Positions 8,957-16,758 of a stretch of 64,000 nucleotides of DNA are shown here, piece after piece. The notes under the pieces are model-generated. The model was not told the origin of the DNA, did not search any database, and saw only the letters and a list, made by a program, of their open reading frames with translations. Position 1 is the stretch's first letter. Each line of letters opens with the position of its first letter. This stretch comes from Pseudoalteromonas phenolica (GTDB lineage Bacteria; Pseudomonadota; Gammaproteobacteria; Enterobacterales; Alteromonadaceae): contig NZ_CP013187.1 in assembly GCF_001444405.1 (NCBI RefSeq), forward strand, positions 1,302,001 through 1,366,000. Direction: 5' to 3'. The position numbers and the translations under genes were made by a program.

Positions 8957-9805
8957 ATGAAAAAAATAATGCCATGTCTCTTGGTAGGGCTGCTTTCGGC
9001 CTGTTCAAACCATAACACACAAGATGTGAAAACTCAGTTTATCGACGATGGGAAAAAACATCCTTTAGTGATTTTGCTCGGAGGCAGTGATGGAGGTAAT
9101 ACACTCGCAAACCCACATTGGCAGCCAATTTTTGACAGATTAAATGAAGCTGGCGTGTCAGTGGCATCACTTGGCTATTTTGGTACAGACAATACACCCA
9201 GTAGTGCAGCTGAGTTGTCGTTAGAAGAAATAGAAAAGCGTATCTCTTTATTGGCTAAAAGCGACAAAATCAACAACAACTGCGTCGCGGTTTTCGGTTT
9301 CTCTAAAGGTGCAGAATTGGCTTTATTGCTAGGTAGTCACTTTGATTCTATTAATCATGTGGTTGCTGTTATGCCAAGCCATGTTACTTGGAATGCAGTA
9401 AAAACAGTAACAGACAAATCTAGTTGGACTTTAAAAAACCAGCCATTGGCCTATATCAACGCGCCATTACTTTCTTGGCAAATGCAAAAAGGGAATGTGA
9501 CAGGCGAATTTACGCCAGCTTTCGAGCAAGCCTTAGCTAAGGCAACAGAGCTTGAAATTGAGCAGGCTAGAATACCGATAGATAAAAACAAAGGGCCAGT
9601 TTTGCTCGTGTCAGCTAAGCAAGATGAAATATGGCCGTCCTACGATATGGCGAATGAAGTGATGAAGTACCTAGAAGAACAAGAGTATGAATACGCTTAC
9701 GAGCATATCGCACTGGAAGGGAGTCATTATGGCTTCGATAGACAAACCCTTAATCAGGTAAGCGTATTTTTAAAACAGCATTTAGTGTCTAGCTGTCAGT
9801 TATAA
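8957..9805 (+). CDS. Lipoprotein alpha/beta hydrolase (BAAT/dienelactone-hydrolase-like)
   Basis: 282-residue secreted hydrolase. A lipobox LLSAC at residues 12-16 predicts a lipid-anchored protein, probably at the outer membrane because Ser follows the Cys. HPLVILLGGSDGG is the oxyanion strand, the nucleophile elbow reads GFSKGAE (Ser near residue 117), an acidic residue follows in SAKQDEIW, and a late His is in GSHYGF, completing a Ser-Asp-His triad. This resembles acyl-CoA thioester hydrolase/BAAT C-terminal domains. It lies 33 bases behind the LytTR regulator, possibly in the same transcript. Substrate unknown. Confidence 0.78.
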   Translation: MKKIMPCLLVGLLSACSNHNTQDVKTQFIDDGKKHPLVILLGGSDGGNTLANPHWQPIFDRLNEAGVSVASLGYFGTDNTPSSAAELSLEEIEKRISLLAKSDKINNNCVAVFGFSKGAELALLLGSHFDSINHVVAVMPSHVTWNAVKTVTDKSSWTLKNQPLAYINAPLLSWQMQKGNVTGEFTPAFEQALAKATELEIEQARIPIDKNKGPVLLVSAKQDEIWPSYDMANEVMKYLEEQEYEYAYEHIALEGSHYGFDRQTLNQVSVFLKQHLVSSCQL

Positions 9806-9884
9806 AACTCAGATATGAAATTGCATTGAGCTTTTCAAGGCCCAGGCATTGTTAATTTCTTTATTCAAGTTTATTTTATAGGCA

Positions 9885-9898
9885 CTGCCAATTGGCAG
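9885..9898. promoter_or_regulatory. Perfect 14-bp palindrome before the GG-leader peptide
   Basis: CTGCCAATTGGCAG is a perfect inverted repeat 26-39 bases before the start of the small peptide gene, a position fitting an operator. It has no T run, so termination is unlikely. Identity of the binding protein is unknown. Confidence 0.4.
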
Positions 9899-9923
9899 GG
9901 AAACTTTTCATAAGGATAATAAA

Positions 9924-10154
9924 ATGAAATTAATACTGAATAAGAAAAACCTAAAACAACTCAATAATGATAAGTCACTGGCTATGAACGCCACACCACA
10001 AGTAGCGGGTGGCGCTTTCACTGATAACAAAGCAGTGTGTGTACCGACGAATCATTGTGCTTGGTTAAACACTGATGCGTTCTTTGGCTGCCCTACAGGC
10101 CCAGGTTATTGTTTTAGTTCGCCTCAAGAGGCGTGCGTAGATACGCGTATTTAG
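9924..10154 (+). CDS. Small Cys-rich peptide with double-glycine leader; candidate RiPP/bacteriocin precursor
   Basis: 76 residues. The N-terminal part (MKLILNKKNLKQLNND, then ATPQVAGG ending at Gly30) looks like the LNKK/GG leader seen in natural-product precursor peptides of marine bacteria. The presumed core, residues 31-76, has five Cys (39, 45, 56, 63, 71) and is rich in Gly, Pro, Thr and aromatic residues. Ribosome site TAAGGAT precedes the ATG, and a terminator follows, so it is a monocistronic gene. No modification enzyme, peptidase-containing ABC exporter or immunity gene is adjacent, so maturation would need proteins encoded elsewhere, or the product is a plain secreted Cys-rich peptide. 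Leader recognition is by pattern only. Confidence 0.6.
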   Translation: MKLILNKKNLKQLNNDKSLAMNATPQVAGGAFTDNKAVCVPTNHCAWLNTDAFFGCPTGPGYCFSSPQEACVDTRI

Positions 10155-10183
10155 TATCTCGTTTAAACTTAAAGTTTTTGACT

Positions 10184-10209
10184 AAGGCCGCTACATATCG
10201 GCCTTTTTA
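10184..10209 (+). terminator. Terminator after small peptide gene
   Basis: Seven-base arms aaggccg / cggcctt with an 8-base loop and a T run, 29 bases after the stop. Confidence 0.82.
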
Positions 10210-10286
10210 ATAGATGACTTTGTCCTTTCTTGCTTTGCCCCTCAGCTTTGATTATTGTTCATCTAACTCAACTTATTTTTACGTCT

Positions 10287-10937
10287 ATGAAAACAGCCAT
10301 TGTAGTAGGTGCGACAGGTCTTATTGGTAAAAGTCTCATTAAGCAACTTGCTGAGTGTGCAGGAATTGCACAGGTGATTACTATTACTCGCAGAAAAATA
10401 TGTTACGACAACCCTAAAATCAGTAACCAAGTTGTCGACTTTGCACATCTAGACAGTTTTAGTTGGTATTTCAAAGGTGATTTACTCTTCTCTTGCTTAG
10501 GCACCACAAAAAAGCAAGCGGGTTCTGTTGCTGCTCAGCGTGTGGTTGATGTCGACTACCAACTTAAGGTTGCCGAACTTGCTGCTGATAATGGTGTATC
10601 TGAGTATTTTTTAGTGTCTTCAAGTGACGCAAACGGCAAAAGCAAGAATGCATACTTACAAATGAAAGGGGAGTTAGAAGACAAAGTCACACAACTTAAA
10701 TTTAAACGTATTTGTATTTTTCAACCATCACTTTTACTTGGAGAGCGAGAAGGGTTTAGGTTTGGAGAAAAGCTTGGCAGTTGGATATTGCCTTTACTAT
10801 GCCGCTTACCTTTACTAAAACGCTATAAGCCAATTTACGGGGAGCAAGTAGCAACTAAAATGTGTCAAGAAAGTTTGAAGTTAAAAACAGGCGTACAACG
10901 ATTTACGCTAGATGCTTGTTTTCCTGATGAAGTATAA
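10287..10937 (+). CDS. NAD(P)-binding oxidoreductase, HTATIP2/TIP30-like short-chain fold
   Basis: 216-residue Rossmann-fold protein. The dinucleotide-binding motif GATGLIGKSL follows the first strand TAIVVGA directly at the N-terminus, which is why I start at ATG 10287 rather than the TTG at 10230 that adds 19 unrelated residues. LFSCLGTTKKQAGS and YFLVSSSDANGKSKNAYLQMKGELE (the S...Y..K pattern) are typical of NAD(P)H-binding HTATIP2-like proteins found across proteobacteria. No metabolic partner is evident nearby. Cytoplasmic; function unproved. Confidence 0.78.
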   Translation: MKTAIVVGATGLIGKSLIKQLAECAGIAQVITITRRKICYDNPKISNQVVDFAHLDSFSWYFKGDLLFSCLGTTKKQAGSVAAQRVVDVDYQLKVAELAADNGVSEYFLVSSSDANGKSKNAYLQMKGELEDKVTQLKFKRICIFQPSLLLGEREGFRFGEKLGSWILPLLCRLPLLKRYKPIYGEQVATKMCQESLKLKTGVQRFTLDACFPDEV

Positions 10938-10958
10938 ACTTTATAACCCAAGAGAAAA

Positions 10959-11468
10959 ATGCTACTTTACTTATCAACACAACGACTCAATTTAATTGAA
11001 TTGAGCTCTGAAAAAGCGTTAGTCGATGACGCATTAATAGCTGCGATCCCATGTATTTTGACAGAGGCCGTTGTGGCAAGCCTGCCACCTTACTTTCATG
11101 GCGTAAGCAATGCTTCAGAAGCTAAATCTTGGTTAAGTAAAATGCGCTCAGAGAGCCGCTTATTTTTAATTAAAGATAAAGGCGGTGCGTGTTTAGGCTT
11201 TGTATTTGTTAGTCATACAGATAAGGCTGAGAAACACATAGGTTACTTACTCGGACAAGAATATTGGGGTAAAGGTTTTGCCAGTGAGTTATTAATCGCC
11301 TTTATAAAACGCGCAGAGAAAATAGAGTCGTGGCAAAGCCTTGTTGGTGGGGTAGACAAAAGCAACCATGCCTCTGCTAACTTACTGTTGAAATTGGGCT
11401 TTAAACCTCAAGAAGGTGAGCATGAAAACGTCGACTTTTTTGAATATGTACTCAATCAGGGTTCATAA
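10959..11468 (+). CDS. GNAT-family N-acetyltransferase (RimJ/RimL-like)
   Basis: 169-residue acyl-CoA-dependent acetyltransferase. The acetyl-CoA pyrophosphate loop is seen in GYLLGQEYWGKGFASELL (Q-x-x-G-x-G/A pattern), followed by the RimL-like ending SANLLLKLGFKPQ. N-terminal residues SQRLNLIEL match the start of the Acetyltransf_3 group. It follows the NAD(P)-binding gene by 21 bases and may share its transcript. The substrate cannot be deduced. Confidence 0.85.
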   Translation: MLLYLSTQRLNLIELSSEKALVDDALIAAIPCILTEAVVASLPPYFHGVSNASEAKSWLSKMRSESRLFLIKDKGGACLGFVFVSHTDKAEKHIGYLLGQEYWGKGFASELLIAFIKRAEKIESWQSLVGGVDKSNHASANLLLKLGFKPQEGEHENVDFFEYVLNQGS

Positions 11469-11530
11469 AATAGTGTTTAAGTGATTTAATTCAATGTGTT
11501 TTAAAAAAGGAATTTTAGGGAAGTCAAACA

Positions 11531-11803
11531 ATGAAATGCCCAGTGTGTGAAAATAATATCGGCTTTTTCTCAAAGGCTTTGAATAAATGGGGTAAATATA
11601 AAACCTGCCCCTATTGTCAAACTAAAATAGAAGTTGCCATTAACTTGAAATTCCTAGTAATAGGTATTATTCCATTAATTTTTTTCTCCATATTTGCCTT
11701 AAATCCGCTTGTATCGAAATTTGGTATGTTTTCAAGTGTGCTGATAGGCATTATTGCTGGGGTTTTTATAAGTTTTTCGCTTAAGCTTGAAAAGCAAGAG
11801 TAG
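11531..11803 (+). CDS. Small zinc-ribbon membrane protein
   Basis: 90 residues. Two CxxC pairs, CPVC (3-6) and CPYC (26-29), form a probable zinc ribbon, followed by two hydrophobic segments (about 41-58 and 66-83) that predict an inner-membrane protein with the ribbon in the cytoplasm. AGGAATTTTAGGGA precedes the ATG. I do not recognise a named family; similar small Zn-ribbon/membrane proteins are common in Alteromonadales and vary in neighbours. Confidence 0.65.
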   Translation: MKCPVCENNIGFFSKALNKWGKYKTCPYCQTKIEVAINLKFLVIGIIPLIFFSIFALNPLVSKFGMFSSVLIGIIAGVFISFSLKLEKQE

Positions 11804-11831
11804 TTTAAAAGTTAGTTCACTTAAATGTTAG

Positions 11832-12617
11832 CTACTTTCCTTTTATTTCACTTTTGTGCTCACTATTTGAGGGAGCTGCTTTTTGTTCCTCAATGGTATC
11901 TATTTCTTCAGAAACGTGTTTGAAGCTTTTAATCGATTTTATTGCTTCAACATAAAAAATAGTGGTTTCTTTTGACTTGTGATCATAGGTGAACACATAA
12001 TTCACACTGGTGCCTAATAAAGAAGTCTCAATTGGCGCTTCTTGATCACTTAAAACAATAAGTACTCTTTCAGACTCACCATCTTTGATATCATTTGCTT
12101 CAACTTTTGCAAATGCAAAAATATAAGCAATAACACATATAGACACAGCAGCGAGAGTAAATCGCAAGTTCGTTTTAGGGTTGTTTGGTGCCCAAAGCAA
12201 TGCACTCAAAACTCGCATTCGCTTTGGCATTTGACCATCAGCATATTCCAGTTTTTTTCTGGCTCTAAAACGATTACCTATGTCAGCAATAACTAAAACC
12301 AAAATTACCGCGATATACGTAAATACGATGTTTGGGTTTTTGATGGGTGTAGCCAACATATCTTCAAAGGAAACATATTTAACAATGCTGATCCCGAATT
12401 CACTGTAAAATAGATGTAGGTAGGCCATACTGGTGAGTAGTAAAACCAGATAACAGAAAGCTACGCTTATCCCTGTGGAAATACGGATGATTTTAAAGAT
12501 CTCTTCAAATAAGTACATTTCAGAGAGTTGCTTAAATTTATCCTTGTTATTATCAGAGCTGCTCAAATCACTTATTCCTTGAATCACAAATAAACCTACC
12601 GTTTTTGACAATAGCAT
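11832..12617 (-). CDS. Hypothetical inner-membrane protein
   Basis: 261 residues, not recognised. Three clear hydrophobic stretches (about 50-72, 97-112 and 153-170) and a hydrophilic C-terminal domain of about 85 residues ending in a charged tail. It lies 64 bases downstream of two DUF2589-like genes on the same strand and is probably the third gene of that leftward transcript. Its stop faces the end of the small zinc-ribbon gene, 28 bases apart. The DUF2589 context is the only functional hint. Confidence 0.6.
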   Translation of the reverse strand: MLLSKTVGLFVIQGISDLSSSDNNKDKFKQLSEMYLFEEIFKIIRISTGISVAFCYLVLLLTSMAYLHLFYSEFGISIVKYVSFEDMLATPIKNPNIVFTYIAVILVLVIADIGNRFRARKKLEYADGQMPKRMRVLSALLWAPNNPKTNLRFTLAAVSICVIAYIFAFAKVEANDIKDGESERVLIVLSDQEAPIETSLLGTSVNYVFTYDHKSKETTIFYVEAIKSIKSFKHVSEEIDTIEEQKAAPSNSEHKSEIKGK

Positions 12618-12681
12618 TTTGCTTTGGGTTAGTCACTGCACGAATGGCGATCCATATCGCTTACTCTTGATGAGAAAATGT

Positions 12682-13128
12682 CTACTGATTGTCCAGCAAG
12701 AGATGTGAAGTAAGACCGGTTTCTCTATCTAAATTGACACTTAACCGACAAGATTGATTTTTTGAAAACAAACCGGACTTGGATTTAAAAGTGAGGTTGG
12801 GTTTGGTTTCATTAGCATGTTCAATATACAGATCTACGTCGAGTTGAATATGTTCAATTTGCAAAAATGATAACGGAAATAAGCTTAACAAAGGTGCCTC
12901 GATCAAGGTATGTGAGAGTGTTTTATCATCATTGTAAACTGGCATGCTTATGCGCAGAGTTTTGGCCTCTAATTCCTCTTTTGAATTAATATTTAAGCGG
13001 TTCAGTAATGCATGGTATTTGTCTACTTCAGTCATTTGTTGTGCCTGATAGAGCGCACCGATAAGCTGGTTTAAAATAGGATCTGCATCACTGATTTTTA
13101 CTCTTGAACTATCTTGAGAAGTGGCCAA
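12682..13128 (-). CDS. DUF2589-like protein (short paralogue)
   Basis: 148-residue soluble protein. Its core IEAPLLSLFPLSFLQIEHIQLDVDLYIE lines up with the same region of the two neighbouring DUF2589-type proteins (PLITLVPLSQVELKEMEF and PLLTLLPLNALAVDDVNIHF), so all three are paralogues. It also keeps the LNQLIGALYQAQQ start that mirrors LIGGPLMAAAQAN in the third copy. It starts at TTG (13128) with AGGA 8 bases ahead and no usable ATG nearby, and follows the upstream paralogue by 5 bases. DUF2589 has no known function. Confidence 0.65.
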   Translation of the reverse strand: MATSQDSSRVKISDADPILNQLIGALYQAQQMTEVDKYHALLNRLNINSKEELEAKTLRISMPVYNDDKTLSHTLIEAPLLSLFPLSFLQIEHIQLDVDLYIEHANETKPNLTFKSKSGLFSKNQSCRLSVNLDRETGLTSHLLLDNQ

Positions 13129-13133
13129 AACAA

Positions 13134-13694
13134 TTATCCTGGGATCTGAGAACGTAACGCACGTTCATATCCATCAACCAAATAACGTAAGCCATCTGGG
13201 GTTTCCATGGCGGCGATTTTTACTTCTAGTTTCGCCTTGCCGCCATTGCCTAAGTTAGCTCCTTCAGCGGCTAAATCTTGACTCTTGGCTGTGCGTTTTG
13301 GGAAGGACACTTGCAAGTCTTCACCGTTTACGCTGAGTTCCAGTTCAGTGGCAAATTCCATCTCTTTGAGCTCAACTTGAGAAAGGGGCACTAGGGTGAT
13401 CAAAGGCACATTGACCGTTTGAATACTGGCGCCATCCTTGGTGGTTTTTGGATATTGCACCGCGACCATACGAGGTTTCATCACTTGAACTGGAGTGTCT
13501 TCTTTAGAAGGCTGTACTTCAGCGCGCGCATTAATCGCAGCTTTTCGGGCATTACCTGACGCTGATTGTTCATGCTCCTCTTCAACAGGCTCAAAAAACT
13601 GATCAATAAGGCCGAGATTTTTTTGTATTAATGCTTCGCCAGCTGCAGCTGTGGCAGTGTGTATCGTTTGAACGAATTCTTGTAGGTTGATCAT
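13134..13694 (-). CDS. DUF2589 family protein
   Basis: 186 residues from ATG 13694 (a TTG at 13706 would add four residues). An N-terminal helical stretch (FVQTIHTATAAAGEALIQ) leads to a charged linker, then the DUF2589 beta-rich core with VNVPLITLVPLSQVELKEMEFATELELSV. No signal peptide or membrane segment is seen. It is first in the leftward DUF2589 operon and diverges from the third DUF2589 gene across a 170-base region that should hold both promoters. Function unknown. Confidence 0.72.
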   Translation of the reverse strand: MINLQEFVQTIHTATAAAGEALIQKNLGLIDQFFEPVEEEHEQSASGNARKAAINARAEVQPSKEDTPVQVMKPRMVAVQYPKTTKDGASIQTVNVPLITLVPLSQVELKEMEFATELELSVNGEDLQVSFPKRTAKSQDLAAEGANLGNGGKAKLEVKIAAMETPDGLRYLVDGYERALRSQIPG

Positions 13695-13866
13695 ATGCAG
13701 GTCCAATTAAAATTTTTCACACAATAGCGATTTAATCTTCTCAATACTCGGGCAGAACAGGGATCTCAAGGCGTAATATCCGCCGAGTAGAAACCTGTTT
13801 TACACGATTGTTCAATTTTAAAAGTCTTTAACCTTATATGCTCATACACAACGAAAGGAAAATACC

Positions 13867-14568
13867 ATGAGTGTAAATCAAGGGCCTGCGCTGCTATCGA
13901 TGGCGCAACAATTCAGCGGCTTGCCAATGAAAGACTTGATTGGCGGGCCATTAATGGCAGCTGCACAAGCCAACCATAAAATGGCGATGACGCAAGTACA
14001 GTTTATGTTAGATACCTGCTTCAATAAGACTGAGAGCAAGTCAAAAGATTCAGAGTTTAAAGGTGAAATGCTTGAGCCTATTATGGTGGCGCTAACATTA
14101 AAACGCCCTGTGCTCACTACCAGCAATAAAGACGGTGAAATAACCACGGCTCAATCATCTGTTGAGTCAGAAATTCATTTGCCATTACTGACCTTACTTC
14201 CTTTAAATGCGCTTGCGGTTGATGACGTAAATATTCATTTTAATATGGAAGTTAAATCGAGCTTTTCTCATGAGAAAAGCAATGAGCAAAGTCAGTCGGT
14301 CGGTGCTGAGGCATCGTTTACTCAAAAGCTGAATTATGGCTTAGGCTCTACAGAAGTCTCTGGCTCAGTGTCATACTCGAATGAAAGTAAAAATAGTGAG
14401 ACTGAAAAATATAATAAGAGCAACAAAGCCACCTACGATGTAAAAGTACATGCGGGTCAGTTGCCTTTACCCGAAGGTGTGGGGGTGATTATTAAAGCGT
14501 ATACAGACAACATTTCACCTGTGATCATCAGTGGTGACGGAACTAAAGCCGATGGAACAGGAGGTTAA
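13867..14568 (+). CDS. DUF2589 family protein
   Basis: 233 residues and the clearest DUF2589 member here: MKDLIGGPLMAAAQANHKMAMTQVQFM at residues about 20-46, a MVALTLKRPV strand, then HLPLLTLLPLNALAVDDVNIHFNMEV at about 100-125. The Ser/Glu/Asn-rich stretch at 125-180 looks extended or disordered. AAAGGAAAATACC precedes the ATG. It opens a long rightward gene set and faces two paralogues. The family has no experimentally defined role that I know of; its repeated occurrence suggests a multimeric assembly, but this is a guess. Confidence 0.78.
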   Translation: MSVNQGPALLSMAQQFSGLPMKDLIGGPLMAAAQANHKMAMTQVQFMLDTCFNKTESKSKDSEFKGEMLEPIMVALTLKRPVLTTSNKDGEITTAQSSVESEIHLPLLTLLPLNALAVDDVNIHFNMEVKSSFSHEKSNEQSQSVGAEASFTQKLNYGLGSTEVSGSVSYSNESKNSETEKYNKSNKATYDVKVHAGQLPLPEGVGVIIKAYTDNISPVIISGDGTKADGTGG

Positions 14569-14576
14569 AATAGCGC

Positions 14577-14813
14577 ATGAGTACAATAATCGATTGTCCA
14601 TATTGTGAATCAGAAGGGCGTAAAAGCCCTATTGTGATTGAGCCTAATTTATTGCTGCAGGGTAAATCTTTTACATGTAGCTGCTGTAAGAGTGAACTTT
14701 CTTTAAAACCGCAAAGCACGAATGTGTTTGAACGTGGTTTAAAAGCATATCAAAACTATCAACATGTAACTGCATCATTGCAAGATGCAGGCAACACACC
14801 GAGTTTGGCTTAA
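14577..14813 (+). CDS. Small zinc-ribbon protein
   Basis: 78 residues, 8 bases behind the DUF2589 gene. CPYC (7-10) and CSCC (34-37) give a likely four-Cys zinc ribbon; the C-terminal half (FERGLKAYQNYQHVTASLQ) is predicted helical. It resembles the soluble half of the membrane zinc-ribbon protein at 11531 in layout only. No named family recognised. Tight spacing makes co-translation with the DUF2589 gene likely. Confidence 0.65.
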   Translation: MSTIIDCPYCESEGRKSPIVIEPNLLLQGKSFTCSCCKSELSLKPQSTNVFERGLKAYQNYQHVTASLQDAGNTPSLA

Positions 14814-14820
14814 TACCTAT

Positions 14821-14843
14821 GCTACCGAGTATATGTCGGTAGC
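14821..14843 (+). other. RNA hairpin after DUF2589/zinc-ribbon pair
   Basis: GCTACCGA and TCGGTAGC form 8-base arms round a 7-base loop, 7 bases past the stop. There is no T run, so it is more likely a processing or stabilising hairpin, or a Rho-linked element, than a classical terminator. The next 120 bases show nothing else. Confidence 0.4.
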
Positions 14844-14988
14844 AGCGACTCTACTTCGCGTCCCATTAGTACCACAAAATTAAATATAATCCCCTGATTT
14901 TACAAATCATTTCACCGATTAAACACTTATTTAAAACAACATACTAAGGCTGTTTCAAAACACATAAATGAGATTAAAGAGGATATTT

Positions 14989-15621
14989 ATGAAACAGGTT
15001 TTATGGTCGTTGTTATTTGTGACATGTGGGTTGTTTACAGCAAAGATAAATGCGGAAGATCAGCAATTATGGGTGTCGGCAAATAAGACGCTTTTTAAGC
15101 AAGGGTCGGTTTCAAGTTCATTTTACACCGAGTTGAGAACAAAAAATGGAGTAGATGACTTGAGCGGACTATTTGCCGGCCCCAAGTTGAGTTTTAAGCT
15201 AAACGAACATGTCAAAGTCGCTACAGCAGGTAAGTTCATTCGCTTGTATAACACCTCAGGTGATGACCAGTTACAACGTTTAGAATTAGAAGCGTCGTTT
15301 GCATCAGGAAAATTAGCCAGTGGCTGGCGCTTTGGTTTGCGTAATCGTGTTGAATATATCGAAAAGGACAGCGAAACCAATGGTCGTTATCGTATTAGAG
15401 TGAGCGCAGATAAAGATGCATCATTCGCTCATATTAAGCGCTTTCATATCCGCCAAGAGTGGATTTTAGATGAAGACTATCAGCTCACTGAATACCGCCT
15501 TGTACCTTTTGCTTTCACTTTAAAAGATGCATTGATGGGGGCGCAAGTCAGCTACTTGTTAAGACGAAAAAGTAAAACCGGAGAATACAGTCATGTATTA
15601 GGTCTGGCTTGGCAGTTTTAA
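14989..15621 (+). CDS. DUF2490-like outer-membrane beta-barrel protein
   Basis: 210 residues from ATG 14989, chosen because AAGAGGA lies 6 bases ahead and the signal peptide (MKQVLWSLLFVTCGLFTAKINA) then starts normally. After cleavage the protein opens with DQQLWVSANKTL and shows alternating strands (WRFGLRNRVEYIE, RFHIRQEWIL, YRLVPFAF) ending in GLAWQF with terminal Phe, all typical of the DUF2490 barrel family. Spacing to the next gene is 12 bases. It probably inserts in the outer membrane; function is unknown. Confidence 0.7.
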   Translation: MKQVLWSLLFVTCGLFTAKINAEDQQLWVSANKTLFKQGSVSSSFYTELRTKNGVDDLSGLFAGPKLSFKLNEHVKVATAGKFIRLYNTSGDDQLQRLELEASFASGKLASGWRFGLRNRVEYIEKDSETNGRYRIRVSADKDASFAHIKRFHIRQEWILDEDYQLTEYRLVPFAFTLKDALMGAQVSYLLRRKSKTGEYSHVLGLAWQF

Positions 15622-15633
15622 GGAGTGAAGGTG

Positions 15634-16758
15634 ATGTCTGTTAATACGGCACTGAATACACTGAAATTAAATGGACGTATTGCGGTGATTTATTCTGCTG
15701 ATCCTGCACAAGTAGGTTCAGTGATTTATCGAAGCTACAACACGCGAAGCTGGAAAAGCTATCAAAAGGTGGCGAATGATATCAAGGTGGGTCTAAAGCA
15801 AGCGGGATTTAATCATGTTATTTGTTTAGCAGATGATCAGCATTTAGCTAGGCAGTTAGCTGAAAATAAAATCGACTTTGCTTGGCTAAATACGGGGGGG
15901 ATGCAAGGCGCAGATCCCTGTTGCCATGGTGCTGCACTTTTAGAAAGTTTGGGGATCCCTTATGTTGGGCATACGCCGCTTAATGCAGCGCTTATGGATA
16001 ATAAGTTTTTATTTAAAAAGCTGTTACAGCAACTTGCTATTCCTACTGCAGAGTATGTGCTCTGGCACCCTGAAAAGCTAAATACAGCTGAAGAATTGGT
16101 GCTCAGGCATAACAAACTTCACTTCTTTGGCGATGCCAAACTCATAGTTAAACCCGTATCGGGGCGAGCTTCTAACCATGTGTATTTAGTGAGCTCTTTG
16201 AGCGAATTAAATGAGGTTTGTCAGCAGGTGTTTTCTCACACACAAAGTGCCGTTTTAATTGAGCAGTTTTTACCAGGAGACGAGTATTGTGCTTCAGTGA
16301 TCCCAACCATGGGTGAACTGGCTTCGCCCACCTGTTTTGGTATATATCAGCGTAATTTAGGACCTGGCAATTCCATATTTACGTCAATGGATATTAAACC
16401 AATCGGTACTGATTCCATTATTATATTATCTGATGAACAGCAAGTGCATCTTAATGAGACAGTGACAGCTTATTGTAGAAAGCTCTTTTCAGTGTTGAAT
16501 TTATATGGCTTGTTTAGGCTCGATTTGAGAATGGATGAACAAGGGCAGTTATGCGTTCTTGAAGCAAACCCCAAACCTGACCTAGGGGCTGTACACAATG
16601 GTACAGGCAGTTTAGTTGCAATGGGTTTGCAAGAGCTCAAAGTTTCTTATACCCAGTTTTTAGACTATTTAGTCCAAGTCAGTTTGAGCCACTTATCTTT
16701 GCATCGAACACCTAAATATCATGCGCTGTTAGCACGAATAGGTGCGCCATGTCAGTAA
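15634..16758 (+). CDS. ATP-grasp ligase, D-alanine--D-alanine ligase-like
   Basis: 374 residues from ATG 15634 (AGGAG 8 bases ahead; two earlier GTG codons are less likely). The fold follows D-Ala-D-Ala ligases: N-terminal Rossmann-like domain, NTGGMQGADPC and GIPYVGHTPLNAALMDNKFLFKKLL, ATP-binding KPVSGRASNHVYLV and IEQFLPGDEY, then metal-binding LFRLDLRMDEQGQLCVLEANPKPDLG. It differs from a housekeeping Ddl in several motifs and sits in an accessory operon, so the product is probably another amide bond (peptide or amino-acid ligation). It overlaps the next gene by 10 bases. Cytoplasmic. Confidence 0.8.
   Translation: MSVNTALNTLKLNGRIAVIYSADPAQVGSVIYRSYNTRSWKSYQKVANDIKVGLKQAGFNHVICLADDQHLARQLAENKIDFAWLNTGGMQGADPCCHGAALLESLGIPYVGHTPLNAALMDNKFLFKKLLQQLAIPTAEYVLWHPEKLNTAEELVLRHNKLHFFGDAKLIVKPVSGRASNHVYLVSSLSELNEVCQQVFSHTQSAVLIEQFLPGDEYCASVIPTMGELASPTCFGIYQRNLGPGNSIFTSMDIKPIGTDSIIILSDEQQVHLNETVTAYCRKLFSVLNLYGLFRLDLRMDEQGQLCVLEANPKPDLGAVHNGTGSLVAMGLQELKVSYTQFLDYLVQVSLSHLSLHRTPKYHALLARIGAPCQ

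Noticed and set aside
14821..14843. Hairpin as an intrinsic terminator
   Set aside because: No T run follows, and the next gene continues in the same direction, so I list it only as a hairpin.
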